NCBI RefSeq assembly: GCF_900113485.1
Contig: NZ_FOPM01000004.1
Location: 62,001-126,000, forward strand
DNA length: 64,000 nt
DNA from: Methylobacterium gossipiicola
GTDB taxonomy: Bacteria; Pseudomonadota; Alphaproteobacteria; Rhizobiales; Beijerinckiaceae
Direction of reading: 5' to 3'
Shown: piece by piece, positions 43,297 to 52,295 of the stretch
How positions within the stretch are numbered: the first letter of the stretch is position 1
Layout: the number at the start of each line of letters is the position of its first letter
Position numbers and translations under genes: made by a program
The notes under the pieces: model-generated
What the model saw: the letters and a program-made list of their open reading frames with translations, nothing else
What the model was told of the DNA's origin: nothing
Database searches by the model: none

Positions 43297-44181
43297 CTAA
43301 TGCGTGGGTTCGCCCGCCGCGACCTTGGCGGTCCAGTCGTCGAAGGCCACCACCTCCTGTCGCTGCTGGCCGAGCCCGTCGATGCCGAGGGTCACCACGT
43401 CGCCGTTCTTGAGGAAACGCGGTGGCTTCATCCCCATGCCGACGCCGGGGGGCGTGCCCGTGGTGATGACGTCGCCCGGCATCAGCATCATGAAATGGGA
43501 AAGATAGGCGACGATCTGGGCGACATCGAAGATCATCGTCGCCGTCGAGCCCGTCTGCATCCGCTCGCCATTGACGTCGAGCCAGAGGCCGAGCGCGTCG
43601 AGGCGAGGAATCTCGTCCAAGGTGACGAGCCACGGCCCCAGGGGGCCGAAGGTCGGGCAGCCCTTGCCCTTGGTCCAGGTGCCGCCGCGCTCGAGCTGAA
43701 ATTCGCGCTCCGACAGATCGTTGCAGAGGCAGAGGCCCGCCACGTAGTTCAGGGCCTCGTTGGCGTGGACGTAGGAAGCACGGGACCCGATCACGATGGC
43801 GAGTTCCACCTCCCAATCGGTCTTCGCTGACCCCTTCGGCAGGATCACCCGGTCGTTGGGGCCGACGATGCAGGACGGTGCCTTGTTGAACACGATGGGC
43901 TCGGCCGGGATCTCGGCACCGATCTCGGCGGCGTGATCGGCGTAGTTGAGACCGATGGCGATGAAGTTGCCGGTGCCGCCGACACAGGGGCCGAGGCGGG
44001 TCTCCGGGGGCAGCATGGGCAGGCTCGACGGATCGACGGCGCGCAGGCGCGCGAGGCCGTCCCGTGACAGGGCGAGACCGGCGATGTCGCGGACATGCCC
44101 CGAGAGATCCCGCAGACCCCCGTGCGCATCCACGAGCCCCGGCTTCTCGTCACCGCTCGCCCCATGCCGCATCAGCTTCAT
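43297..44181 (-). CDS. Fumarylacetoacetate hydrolase-family protein
   Basis: A 294-residue FAH-superfamily enzyme. The conserved core is NFIAIGLNYADHAAEIGAEI, PIVFNKAPSCIVGPNDRVIL, the metal-binding DWEVELAIVIG with YVAGLCLCNDLSEREFQ, and GDVITTGTPPGVGMGMKPPRF. Family knowledge: members hydrolyse or decarboxylate oxo-acids such as acylpyruvates or 2-keto-3-deoxy sugar acids using Mg2+. The exact substrate cannot be told. The ATG at 44181 has a GGAGG eight bases upstream, so the longer frame to 44271 is rejected. Confidence 0.92.
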   Translation of the reverse strand: MKLMRHGASGDEKPGLVDAHGGLRDLSGHVRDIAGLALSRDGLARLRAVDPSSLPMLPPETRLGPCVGGTGNFIAIGLNYADHAAEIGAEIPAEPIVFNKAPSCIVGPNDRVILPKGSAKTDWEVELAIVIGSRASYVHANEALNYVAGLCLCNDLSEREFQLERGGTWTKGKGCPTFGPLGPWLVTLDEIPRLDALGLWLDVNGERMQTGSTATMIFDVAQIVAYLSHFMMLMPGDVITTGTPPGVGMGMKPPRFLKNGDVVTLGIDGLGQQRQEVVAFDDWTAKVAAGEPTH

Positions 44182-44576
44182 CGCGCAATCCTCCGATACT
44201 GGGTCGGGCTTCACTGGCTCGGTGATGGCATCGCGCAACCGGGCCTCCGCCGCAAGGGCAGGGCCAACCAACCCGCCCCCGACCCAACCGGCGGGTGTCG
44301 CAGGAATGCGACACCCAGCGGCGGAAAGCGCGGCGGGTACACTTTCCGATGCGCGCGTGGAGCCGAGGGAAAACGGTTTACATCTGAACTAAAATTCAAC
44401 CTCACCAGACGGATACACCGTCCCAGCGCGAATTAGCCTCGACTCTTAGCATAGTTTTAACCTTATACTTGGTAGGCTTTCGATCAGCGCGATTTGCGAA
44501 GTCGCGGCAAGTAAGCCACTCTGCCCCTCAAGGTGCCGGCTTCGAGCATCATTCTAGATCGACGGGGAGAAGATTC
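44182..44576. promoter_or_regulatory. Divergent promoter region between FAH-family gene and fadL-like gene
   Basis: About 395 bp without a gene. The half near the FadL-type gene is unusually AT-rich for this genome (around 44430-44480). A TATACT (44464-44469) with TCGACT 19 bp upstream (44439-44444) could be a sigma-70-type promoter for the plus-strand gene, though the spacing is long. The 44190-44400 part shows no feature I can name. Confidence 0.35.
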
Positions 44577-45896
44577 ATGGCTGGCACGATTCGGTCCATC
44601 GCCCGAGCGGGTGTCTCGGCGGCGGTTCTCCTCGGCGGGACCATCGGGGCTTCGGCCGGCGCCTTCGGCATCCGCGAACAGAGCACCATCGCGCAGGGTG
44701 AGGCCTTCGCGGGCGCGGCGGCTGGCTCGGGCGGCGTGTCCTCCATGTTCTGGAACCCGGCCGCCGTCACCATGCGGCCCGGCTGGGTCACCGAACAGAA
44801 CCTGACCTTCATCGGTCTGTCCGGACGGATCACGCCGCAGGCCGGCACCAATCCCGGCTTCCTGCCGCTTGGCGGCAGCAACGACATCGGCCAGGGCGCG
44901 ATCCTGCCGTCGGGTGCCACCTCCTACCAGCTCAACGACCGGCTCTGGGTCGGCATTCAGACGGGCGCGCCGTTCGGCCTCGTGACGAAGCCGCGCAACG
45001 TCTGGGCCGGCGAGGTCTACGGCCGCTCCAACCGCATCTTCTCCCTCGCGTTCAATCCCGTCATCGGCTTCAAGGTCAACGAGTGGCTGTCCGTCGCCGC
45101 CGGTCCGAACATCGAGTATTTCCGCCTGACCCTGCGCCAGGCCGTGCCGCTGCCGATCAACCCGGCCTTCCTGCCGAGCTCGTTCCTCAAGGGTGAATCG
45201 TGGGGCGTCGGCTTCACGGCGGGTGCCCTCATCACACCGTGGGCCGGCACGGCCATCGGCGTCGGCTACCGCTCCTCGGTCCATCACGACATCGACGGCT
45301 CCATCGGCGTGCCGCTCCTGGCGCTTGCGCCCCTCGGCGGCCAAGTCCGGGCCAACCTCAACACGCCGGAGAAGCTCAGCGTCGGCCTGACCCAGGCGAT
45401 CTCGCCCGTGGCCCGCGTCAGCCTCGGTTTCGAGTGGGACAACTGGACCCGTCTGGGCACCGTCGGTATCGTCTCGAAGACGCGCGGCGTGCCGGTGAGC
45501 TTCCTGCCCCTGAACTACAAGGACGGGTTCACCTACTCCATCGGCGGCGAATACGACTGGTCGCCAGCCCTCACCCTGCGGGCGGGCGTGGCTTACGAGG
45601 AATCACCCATCGATTTCTCGAACCGATCCGTGCGCCTGCCCGACAACGACCGCATCAACCTCTCCGTCGGCGCGAGCTACCGCTGGAACGAGAAGCTGAC
45701 CCTGAACGTCGCCTACTCGCACCTGTTCCTCGACCGGGCGCGGATCCTGTCGGGCGTCGGCCGGGACTACAACGTCCAGAACATCGCCTTCGCGGGCGTG
45801 GCCGACGGCAGCGCCGACCTCGTGTCCGTGGGCTTCCGCTACGTGTTCGGCGATGTGATCGCCCCCACTCCGGCGCCGATCGTACGCAAGTACTGA
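44577..45896 (+). CDS. FadL/OmpP1-family outer-membrane hydrophobic-compound transporter
   Basis: A 439-residue outer-membrane barrel protein. The signal peptide (AGVSAAVLLGGTIGASAG) is followed by the hallmark FadL start of the mature protein: AFGIREQSTIAQGEAFAGAA and SSMFWNPAAVTMRPG, containing the NPA motif. The remainder is rich in amphipathic beta strands (WLSVAAGPNIEYFRLTL, RVSLGFEWDNWTRLG, LTLNVAYSHLFLD) and ends with VSVGFRYVFG...PIVRKY. Family knowledge: uptake of long-chain fatty acids or other hydrophobic molecules. A GGGGAG lies before the ATG at 44577, which rules out the longer frame from 44469. Confidence 0.92.
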   Translation: MAGTIRSIARAGVSAAVLLGGTIGASAGAFGIREQSTIAQGEAFAGAAAGSGGVSSMFWNPAAVTMRPGWVTEQNLTFIGLSGRITPQAGTNPGFLPLGGSNDIGQGAILPSGATSYQLNDRLWVGIQTGAPFGLVTKPRNVWAGEVYGRSNRIFSLAFNPVIGFKVNEWLSVAAGPNIEYFRLTLRQAVPLPINPAFLPSSFLKGESWGVGFTAGALITPWAGTAIGVGYRSSVHHDIDGSIGVPLLALAPLGGQVRANLNTPEKLSVGLTQAISPVARVSLGFEWDNWTRLGTVGIVSKTRGVPVSFLPLNYKDGFTYSIGGEYDWSPALTLRAGVAYEESPIDFSNRSVRLPDNDRINLSVGASYRWNEKLTLNVAYSHLFLDRARILSGVGRDYNVQNIAFAGVADGSADLVSVGFRYVFGDVIAPTPAPIVRKY

Positions 45897-45930
45897 TCAA
45901 AGGACGGATCGGGCACACAGCATGAAAATT

Positions 45931-46069
45931 CCCCCTTCACGGGGGAGGGTGATCGCGGGGTGACCGAGCCGGGACCCCAAATCCAGCAGGAGGGGCGCGG
46001 CGTATCCGGAAGGAGCGCCCCTCATCCGATCCGCTCAGGCGGGCCATTTTCTCCCCGCGGAGGGGAGAA
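45931..46069. repeat. Cluster of hairpins between convergent fadL-like and phaC genes
   Basis: Three separate stem-loops: CCCCC-TTCAC-GGGGG at 45931-45945, GAGGGGCGC (45990-45998) against GCGCCCCTC (46015-46023), and TTCTCCCC-GCGGA-GGGGAGAA at 46049-46069. The 'CTCCCC...GGGGAG' stem with TTCAC-type loop is typical of dispersed palindromic elements in Hyphomicrobiales. It may also stop transcription from both sides. Confidence 0.5.
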
Positions 46070-46111
46070 GGGATGGACATCGGGAGCCTGTCGCGACCCG
46101 TACGGACCTGT

Positions 46112-47914
46112 TCAGGCCTTCATCCGCACATACGTGCCCGGCGCCGGGCCGAGGGAGGGCAGACCCGCCTCGCCCGGCACCCGCGCCGGCACCCGCGCCG
46201 GGGCCTGACGCTCCAGCCATGAGAACCAATAGGGCCACCACGAGCCCTTGGTCTCAGTCGCGGCGGCGATCCATTGGTCGAGGGTGCCGCTCACCGGGCC
46301 ACCGGTCCAGAACCCGTATTTCGGTTTCGCCGGCGGATTGACCACCCCGGCGATGTGGCCGGAGCCGGCGAGCACGAAGTCGACGGGACCGCCGAACTTG
46401 GTCGAGCCCTCGAACACCGACAGGGCCGGGGCGATGTGATCCTCACGGGTGGCGAGGTTGAACACCGGCACCGTGACTTTCTTCAGGTCGAGGCGGACGT
46501 TGCCGAGGATCATCCGTCCCTGCGCCAGGGTGTTGTCGAGGTAGCAGTTGCGCAGGTAGAAGGAGTGGTTGGCGGCCGGCATCCGGGTGGCGTCGGCGTT
46601 CCAATACAGCAGGTCGAAGGGCATCGGTGTCTTGCCCTTGACGTAGTTGTTCACGACGTAGGACCAGATGAGGTCGTTCGGCCGCAGCATGTTGAACGCC
46701 GCGGCCATGCCGGTGCCTTCGAGGTAGCCGCGCTTCTTCATCCGCGCCTCGATGAGGCGGATCTGCTCCTCGTCGGCGAACACCTTGAGGTCGCCCGCAT
46801 GGGTGAAGTCGACCTGGGTGGTGAGGAAGGTGGCGCTCTTGATGCGCTTGTTGCCGGTGGCCGCCTGCATCGCCAGGGTGACGGCCAGCAGGGTGCCGCC
46901 GACGCAATAGCCCGCCGCCGCGACCTCGCTCTCGCCCGTGGCGACCCCGATGGCGTCGATGGCCGCCTCGATGCCCTCGCGCATGTAGCTCTCGAAATCC
47001 TTGTCGGCGTGGCGCGCGTCGGGGTTCACCCACGAGATGCAGAACACCGTCAGCCCCTGAGACACCATCCAGGCGATGAGGCTTTTCGCCGGATTGAGAT
47101 CGAGGATGTAGAACTTGTTGATCCACGGCGGCACGATGAGGAACGGCCGTTTCAGCACCGTCTCGGTGGTGGGCGCGTACTGGATCAGCTCCATGAGGTC
47201 GTTGCGGAACACCACCTCGCCGGGGGTCACCGCCATGTTGACGCCGACCTCGAAGTTCGCCGACGGATCGGTCTGTCGCACGCGCAACTGGCCCTTGCCG
47301 GCCTCGATGTCCTCGGCGAGCATCTTCATGCCGCGCACGAGGTTGGCGCCGTTCTCCTCCAGGGTGTGGCGGATGAGTTCGGGGTTGGTCATCACGAAGT
47401 TCGAGGGCGAGAGGGCGCCGACGATCTGGCGCAGATAGAATTGCGCCTTGTGGCGGGTGTGCTCGTCGATCCCCTCGGCCTCATCCACCAGCCCTTCGGC
47501 CCAGCGCGTGGTGATGAGGTAGCTCTGCTTGATGAAGTCGAAGACCGGATTCGTCGTCCACTCGGCATGGGCGAAGCGGTTGTCCTTTGCCTCCGGCACG
47601 GCGACGGGCGTGGCCGGCTCGCCCTGGAGCCGGTTCCAGGTCGAGCCCCACAGGCTGATGAACGCCTCGCTGAGCTTGGCCTGGGCCTCCACGGTCTTCT
47701 GCGGATCGGCGAGCCAGCGTTCGGCGACGGTGCCGAGGGTGCGGACGACGTCGTTGACTTCCTCGGGCGGCTCGGCCGCCACGGGAAGCGCCTCGCCCTC
47801 GGCAACGGGCTTCATGTAGACGGCGGCGGCGCGTCCGAATTCCTCCATGAGCCGGCTGGCGTTGCGCGACAGGGCATCGATGTCGGGCAGGGGCGTCGTC
47901 CGTTCGGTCGTCAC
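46112..47914 (-). CDS. phaC: Class I poly(3-hydroxyalkanoate) synthase
   Basis: A 600-residue PHA synthase that polymerises hydroxyacyl-CoA at the granule surface. The lipase-like box has the catalytic Cys in [11 protein letters not shown], the Asp is in [19 protein letters not shown] and the His is in [13 protein letters not shown]. The N-terminal half includes [16 protein letters not shown] and [24 protein letters not shown], and [32 protein letters not shown] is the classic class I core. The ending [12 protein letters not shown] is close to Methylobacterium PhaC as I remember it. I start at the GTG at 47914, nine bases after GGAG, matching the expected start; an ATG at 47923 sits too close to that site. 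Confidence 0.95.
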   Translation of the reverse strand: MTTERTTPLPDIDALSRNASRLMEEFGRAAAVYMKPVAEGEALPVAAEPPEEVNDVVRTLGTVAERWLADPQKTVEAQAKLSEAFISLWGSTWNRLQGEPATPVAVPEAKDNRFAHAEWTTNPVFDFIKQSYLITTRWAEGLVDEAEGIDEHTRHKAQFYLRQIVGALSPSNFVMTNPELIRHTLEENGANLVRGMKMLAEDIEAGKGQLRVRQTDPSANFEVGVNMAVTPGEVVFRNDLMELIQYAPTTETVLKRPFLIVPPWINKFYILDLNPAKSLIAWMVSQGLTVFCISWVNPDARHADKDFESYMREGIEAAIDAIGVATGESEVAAAGYCVGGTLLAVTLAMQAATGNKRIKSATFLTTQVDFTHAGDLKVFADEEQIRLIEARMKKRGYLEGTGMAAAFNMLRPNDLIWSYVVNNYVKGKTPMPFDLLYWNADATRMPAANHSFYLRNCYLDNTLAQGRMILGNVRLDLKKVTVPVFNLATREDHIAPALSVFEGSTKFGGPVDFVLAGSGHIAGVVNPPAKPKYGFWTGGPVSGTLDQWIAAATETKGSWWPYWFSWLERQAPARVPARVPGEAGLPSLGPAPGTYVRMKA

Positions 47915-48061
47915 GCAGCTCATCTCCCTCGTCGATGGCGCCTTCGCGGGAGACCGGGCCCGCGAGGAGGCGACGGCGGCGCGGGGCCTCGTTTCCGACA
48001 AATTAACGCGGCATCGCGCACTTACGCCAGACCGCATCGCATTTCATCGGCCCTCATCCGC

Positions 48062-48397
48062 ATGCTTGCGCCCCCGCTTCGCGCCGTCCCCGTCCTCGCC
48101 AGCCTCCTTGCCGTGGCGGGCCTCACCGGTGCGTGCTCGAGCGACCTCAATCCCCTCAAGGCAGCCTACCAGCCCGGCCCGGCGGCGCCGGCCTTCGTGG
48201 CCGAGTCGCGGAAAGCCGGCGGCGACTTCCTTCCCGTGGGCGTCTCGGCGCCGGCCCGCCCGATCCGGGCCAAATCCGCCGAGGGCACCAAGGCCCTGGA
48301 GGCGGAACTGGTGGGCGCGCGGGGCCGCAACGAGGCGCAGGGACGAGCGGCCGAGAGCGCCGGACGCGCGACCCGACCGGCCTCCGCAACACCCTGA
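48062..48397 (+). CDS. Small lipoprotein, function unknown
   Basis: A 111-residue protein with a lipoprotein-type leader (VPVLASLLAVAGLTGAC, Cys at about 25). The mature part is low-complexity, rich in Ala, Pro, Lys and Arg (KAAYQPGPAAPAFVAESRKA, KSAEGTKALEAELVGARGRN). The segment 'ESRKAGGDFLPVGVSAPARP' suggests a conserved small-lipoprotein family in relatives, but I cannot name it. It is divergent from phaC with a 147-bp gap and precedes the aminotransferase gene. Confidence 0.7.
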   Translation: MLAPPLRAVPVLASLLAVAGLTGACSSDLNPLKAAYQPGPAAPAFVAESRKAGGDFLPVGVSAPARPIRAKSAEGTKALEAELVGARGRNEAQGRAAESAGRATRPASATP

Positions 48398-48493
48398 GGC
48401 GGTTCGCGCGAACTTTCCGTAGCCGGCGCTCCAAAAAGATAACGGTCGGCGCCAAAGCCGCGAAGTGATAAACCATCCCGGTATCTCCGGGTG

Positions 48494-49804
48494 ATGACAG
48501 CCCCCCCGATCCGCGCGCCTCGGCCCCGACGCGCGCCCATGGACACCGTGAAGGCCATGACCGACTTCCACCGCATCAAGCGCCTGCCGCCCTACGTCTT
48601 CGAGCAGGTGAATCGGATCAAGGCCCAGGCCCGCGCCAACGGCGCCGACATCATCGATCTCGGCATGGGCAATCCCGACCTCGACGCCCCCAAGCACGTC
48701 ATCGCCAAGCTGGTGGAGACCGCCGGGCGGCCGCGCACGGATCGCTACTCGTCCTCGAAGGGGATCGCGGGCCTGCGCCGGGCTCAGGCCAACTATTACA
48801 AGCGCCGCTTCGGCGTGAGCCTGAACCCCGACACCCAGGTGGTGGCGACCCTTGGCTCGAAGGAGGGCTTCGCCAACATGGCCCAGGCGATCACCGCGCC
48901 GGGCGACGTGGTGCTGGTGCCGAACCCGAGCTACCCGATCCACGCCTTCGGCTTCCTCATGGCCGGCGGCGTCATCCGCTCCGTGCCGGCCGAACCGACA
49001 CCGGCCTTCTTCCCCGCCGTGGAGAAGGCGATGCAGCACTCGATCCCCAAGCCCGTGGCGATCGTGGTCTGCTATCCCTCGAACCCGACCGCCTACGTGG
49101 CGAGCCTCGATTTCTACCGGGACCTCGTTGCCTTCGCCAAGCGCCACGAGATCATCATCCTGTCGGATCTCGCCTATGCCGAGGTCTATTTCGACGGTGA
49201 GCCGCCGCCCTCCGTACTGGAGATTCCCGGCGCCATCGACTGTACGGTGGAGTTCACCTCCCTGTCGAAGACGTTCTCCATGGCCGGCTGGCGCATGGGC
49301 TTCGCGGTGGGCAACGAGCGCCTGCTCGCCGCCCTGACGCGGGTGAAATCCTACCTCGATTACGGCGCCTTCACGCCGATCCAGGTGGCCGCCACCGCCG
49401 CCCTGAACGGGCCGGAGGACTGCATCGCGGAGATGCGGGGCATCTACAAGAAGCGCCGCGACGCCCTCATCGAATCCTTCGACAAGTCGGGCTGGAAGAT
49501 CCCGAGCCCCTCGGCCTCGATGTTCGCCTGGGTGCCGATTCCGGAGAAGTACCAGTCCCTCGGCAGCCTCGAATTCTCGAAGCTCCTCCTGGAGAAGTCC
49601 GACGTGGCCGTGGCCCCGGGCGTCGGATTCGGCGAGCACGGCGACAACTTCGTGCGCATCGCCCTGGTGGAGAACGAGCAGCGCATCCGTCAGGCCGCGC
49701 GCAACATCCGGCGTTTCTTCGAGACCTCCGACCGCACGCTTCACAACGTCGTCCCGCCCGCCGAGTCGCCGGCCGGCACGACGCCCCTGGCCAAGGCAGG
49801 CTAA
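48494..49804 (+). CDS. Class I aminotransferase, LL-diaminopimelate aminotransferase / AlaC-like
   Basis: A 436-residue PLP-dependent enzyme. Landmarks: FHRIKRLPPYVFEQVNRIKA, ADIIDLGMGNPDLDAPKHVI, SSSKGIAGLRRAQANYYKRR, VCYPSNPTAYVASLDFYRDL (PLP phosphate and ring contacts), and the Schiff-base lysine in EFTSLSKTFSMAGWRMGFAV. Annotation in relatives is usually LL-diaminopimelate aminotransferase, but this branch also includes alanine-forming transaminases such as AlaC, so the physiological substrate is uncertain. Three starts are plausible: 48494, 48539 (MDTVKAM) and 48557 (MTDFHRIKRL, the start of clear homology). Confidence 0.88.
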   Translation: MTAPPIRAPRPRRAPMDTVKAMTDFHRIKRLPPYVFEQVNRIKAQARANGADIIDLGMGNPDLDAPKHVIAKLVETAGRPRTDRYSSSKGIAGLRRAQANYYKRRFGVSLNPDTQVVATLGSKEGFANMAQAITAPGDVVLVPNPSYPIHAFGFLMAGGVIRSVPAEPTPAFFPAVEKAMQHSIPKPVAIVVCYPSNPTAYVASLDFYRDLVAFAKRHEIIILSDLAYAEVYFDGEPPPSVLEIPGAIDCTVEFTSLSKTFSMAGWRMGFAVGNERLLAALTRVKSYLDYGAFTPIQVAATAALNGPEDCIAEMRGIYKKRRDALIESFDKSGWKIPSPSASMFAWVPIPEKYQSLGSLEFSKLLLEKSDVAVAPGVGFGEHGDNFVRIALVENEQRIRQAARNIRRFFETSDRTLHNVVPPAESPAGTTPLAKAG

Positions 49805-50026
49805 GAGTGCCTCAAGAAAACTCCCACCCCTGAACGGTTCTCGCCCTGAGAACGACAGTGCGGCGGGGGTTTTGTGCGAGACGCGAGGCCCGTCGCCGAC
49901 GTGCCTGTGGCGCGGCGGCGACAGGGCGCGCCAAAGCGGGGGATGGGCGGCCGAGCCGACTTGTCACCCCGCCCCGGCATCCGCAGGGTCGACCGGATGT
50001 CGCGAGTTCATTCCCCCGAGGATCGC

Positions 50027-50239
50027 ATGCGCCGATTGACCCTCCTGGCCGCACTGGCGCTCGCCGCATCGGCCGGCGCCTGCGCCCCCAAGCCAATTGT
50101 CGCCCGGGACCCGGTCCCGGCGCCGCCCCCGGGTCTCGGCTACGCCTGCGACTCCCGCCCGACGGTCCTCAACGCCTTCTACTCGAACTGCACTCCCGTG
50201 CAGCGCGAGACCGATGTGGTGATCCGTTCTAAGGGCTGA
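50027..50239 (+). CDS. Small lipoprotein, function unknown
   Basis: A 70-residue precursor with leader MRRLTLLAALALAASAGAC and a lipobox Cys at about 19. The mature chain has two further Cys (GYACDSRPTVLNAFYSNCTP), likely a disulfide loop. GAGG lies five bases before the ATG. It is followed 66 bp later by another small exported protein gene, so the two may be co-transcribed. No family recognised. The 222-bp gap before it shows nothing definite. Confidence 0.7.
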   Translation: MRRLTLLAALALAASAGACAPKPIVARDPVPAPPPGLGYACDSRPTVLNAFYSNCTPVQRETDVVIRSKG

Positions 50240-50305
50240 TTGCCGCGTTGTGTCAGGGCGTCCGCCAAGCGTTCTTCATCGATCCCGTCCGTCCCGGAGT
50301 TGCCC

Positions 50306-50623
50306 GTGCCGCCGATCTCCCGAACCGTCCTCGCCGCCGGTCTCGTCGTCCTCGGCCTCACCGGCCCGGCATCGGCCGAGACGCACTACCTCGGCGCCTC
50401 CGGCCCGGTGGTGCTGCCCACCGATTTCGCCACGGGGCGGCCCATCCCCGATGACCCGCGTGCGATCCCGATCCCAAGCGTCATGAACGGCGGCGGTTTC
50501 GGTCTCACGGGCACGGACTATTTCCGCGACAGCCGCAGCGAAGGCCGCCTCGACGGCTCCACCGGTCCCCGCGACTATGTTTTGAATCCGGCCCGCATCG
50601 GGCCGCCGGGCTTTCGCCGCTGA
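50306..50623 (+). CDS. Small secreted protein, function unknown
   Basis: A 105-residue protein starting at GTG with GGAG seven bases upstream. The signal peptide (ISRTVLAAGLVVLGLTGPASA) is cleaved near AETHYLG. The mature part is Gly/Pro/Asp-rich (ASGPVVLPTDFATGRPIPDD, VMNGGGFGLTGTDYFRDS) and has no Cys. The short frame is open upstream to a TTG at 50240, but the GTG places the signal peptide correctly. Function unknown. Confidence 0.7.
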   Translation: MPPISRTVLAAGLVVLGLTGPASAETHYLGASGPVVLPTDFATGRPIPDDPRAIPIPSVMNGGGFGLTGTDYFRDSRSEGRLDGSTGPRDYVLNPARIGPPGFRR

Positions 50624-50632
50624 AAGATCGGC

Positions 50633-51037
50633 TCACGCGAGCCGACGTCGCGCCCGAACATCCACGAGGGCCGCCGCCGCGATGCCGGTGGCATAGGCGA
50701 CGAGATTCCACAGAGAAAAGATCCGCCCGAGCAGGAGCTGGCCCGCCACGGTCAGCCGGAAGGCGTCGAGCCACGGGGCGTGGACGAGGCGAACCAGTTC
50801 GACGCTCACCGCCACGAGGATGGCCAGGGCGACGATGCGCCGCCGTGGGCTCAGGAGGAGGGCGGCCACGAGGCCGTAGACCATGGCACCCCATAGGACC
50901 GAGCCACCGTACTTCACCACGCCCGGCGGCAGGCCCGTGGGCACGAGCCGCAGGGCCGTTCCAGACATCACGACGACGAGGGTAGCGGCGAGCAAACCCC
51001 ACCGCTGGCAGAGCGGGGTCGTCCCGGGACGGTTCAT
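50633..51037 (-). CDS. DUF2809-type small membrane protein
   Basis: A 134-residue protein with four hydrophobic helices (about 13-32, 45-63, 68-85 and 105-127). The segment GVVKYGGSVLWGAMVYGLVA and the final LVHAPWLDAFRLTVAGQLLLGRIFSLWNLVAYATGI match the DUF2809 pattern ('KY.GD.LWA...Y'; 'D..R.T..G...LG..F...D...Y..G'). GGGAG lies eight bases before the ATG at 51037. Function of the family is unknown. It is divergent from prfB. Confidence 0.8.
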   Translation of the reverse strand: MNRPGTTPLCQRWGLLAATLVVVMSGTALRLVPTGLPPGVVKYGGSVLWGAMVYGLVAALLLSPRRRIVALAILVAVSVELVRLVHAPWLDAFRLTVAGQLLLGRIFSLWNLVAYATGIAAAALVDVRARRRLA

Positions 51038-51135
51038 GGTTCGGGCTCCCACGCGAACAGGCTCCGGCGTTTACACCGGGCGGGCGGCTCGGTATCACCC
51101 CCGCTCACACCTCGCACACGAGTCCGAAACACCAG

Positions 51136-52264
51136 ATGCGCGCCGAGATCGAACAACTCTCGGATGCCGCCAAGCAGTCGATCGGACTGCTGAGGAGGCA
51201 TCTTTGACTGGGATACCGTCGAAAAACGCCTCGCGGAGCTGAACGCCGCGTCCGAGGACCCGGCCCTGTGGAACGACGCGGAGGCCGCGCAGGCGGTCAT
51301 GCGCGACCGCACGCAACTCGACGAGGCCGTCACCACCATCAAGCGCCTGACGCAGGAACTCGACGACGCCGCCACACTCATCGAACTCGGCGAGATGGAG
51401 GGCGATTCTGATACTATTCTGGAGGGTGAGAACGCGGTCCGCGCCGTCGAGGCCGAAGCCGCACGCCGCCAGATCGAGACCCTCCTGTCGGGCGAGGCCG
51501 ACGGCTTCGACACCTACCTCGAAGTCCATTCGGGCGCCGGCGGCACCGAGAGCCAGGACTGGGCCAACATGCTCCAACGCATGTATGCCCGCTGGGCCGA
51601 GCGGCGGAAGTACAAAGTCGAGATCGTCGAGTGGTCGGACGGTGACGAGGCCGGGATCAAGGGCGCGACGCTCCTGATCAAGGGCCACAACGCCTATGGC
51701 TGGCTGAAAACCGAGTCGGGCGTGCACCGCCTGGTACGCATCTCGCCCTACGATTCGAGCGCGCGGCGGCACACGAGCTTCGCCTCCGTATGGGTCTATC
51801 CGGTCATCGACGACCGCATCGTCATCGAGATCAAGGAATCCGACTGCCGCATCGACACCTACCGCTCGTCGGGCGCCGGCGGACAGCACGTCAACACCAC
51901 GGATTCGGCCGTCCGCATCACCCACAATCCGACGGGCATCGTGGTGGCCTGTCAGCAGGAGCGTTCGCAGCACAAGAACCGAGCCACCGCCTGGAACATG
52001 CTCCGCGCCCGCCTGTACGAGGCCGAACTGAAGAAGCGGGAGGAGAAAGCCAACGCCGAGGCCGCCGCCAAGACCGATATAGGCTGGGGCCACCAGATCC
52101 GCTCCTACGTCCTCCAGCCGTACCAGCTGGTGAAGGATCTGCGGACGGGCACGCAATCGACGGATCCGGACGCCGTTCTCGACGGCGCCCTCGACCCGTT
52201 CATGGAAGCGTCCCTGGCCCAGCGCGTCTACGGCGGCGCCGACACGGTCGAGGACATCGACTGA
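51136..52264 (+). CDS. prfB: Peptide chain release factor 2, with programmed +1 frameshift
   Basis: Release factor 2 recognises UAA and UGA. A 23-codon first frame ([23 protein letters not shown]) ends in CTT TGA C; a +1 shift at this site reads GAC and enters the main 352-codon frame ([20 protein letters not shown]...), giving 375 residues, the normal length. The GGQ peptidyl-hydrolysis motif is in [20 protein letters not shown], and [16 protein letters not shown] fits an RF2 rather than RF1 region. The AGGAGG three bases before CTT is the stimulating internal Shine-Dalgarno. Reading only the second frame would miss the true N-terminus. Confidence 0.95.
51193..51208 (+). promoter_or_regulatory. 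RF2 autoregulatory frameshift site
   Basis: AGGAGG CAT CTT TGA C: internal Shine-Dalgarno, slippery CTT codon and UGA stop. Established mechanism: when RF2 is scarce, slow termination at UGA permits the +1 shift and full-length RF2 is made. Confidence 0.95.
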
Positions 52265-52295
52265 AGGTCCGCCGCCACGGCGGCGTTCGGAAGGC

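Noticed and set aside
49820..49900. GTTCTC...GAGAAC hairpin after the aminotransferase gene as a terminator
   Set aside because: The stem is only 6 bp, and the following TTTT is separated from it by more than 15 bases, so it does not meet a terminator pattern.
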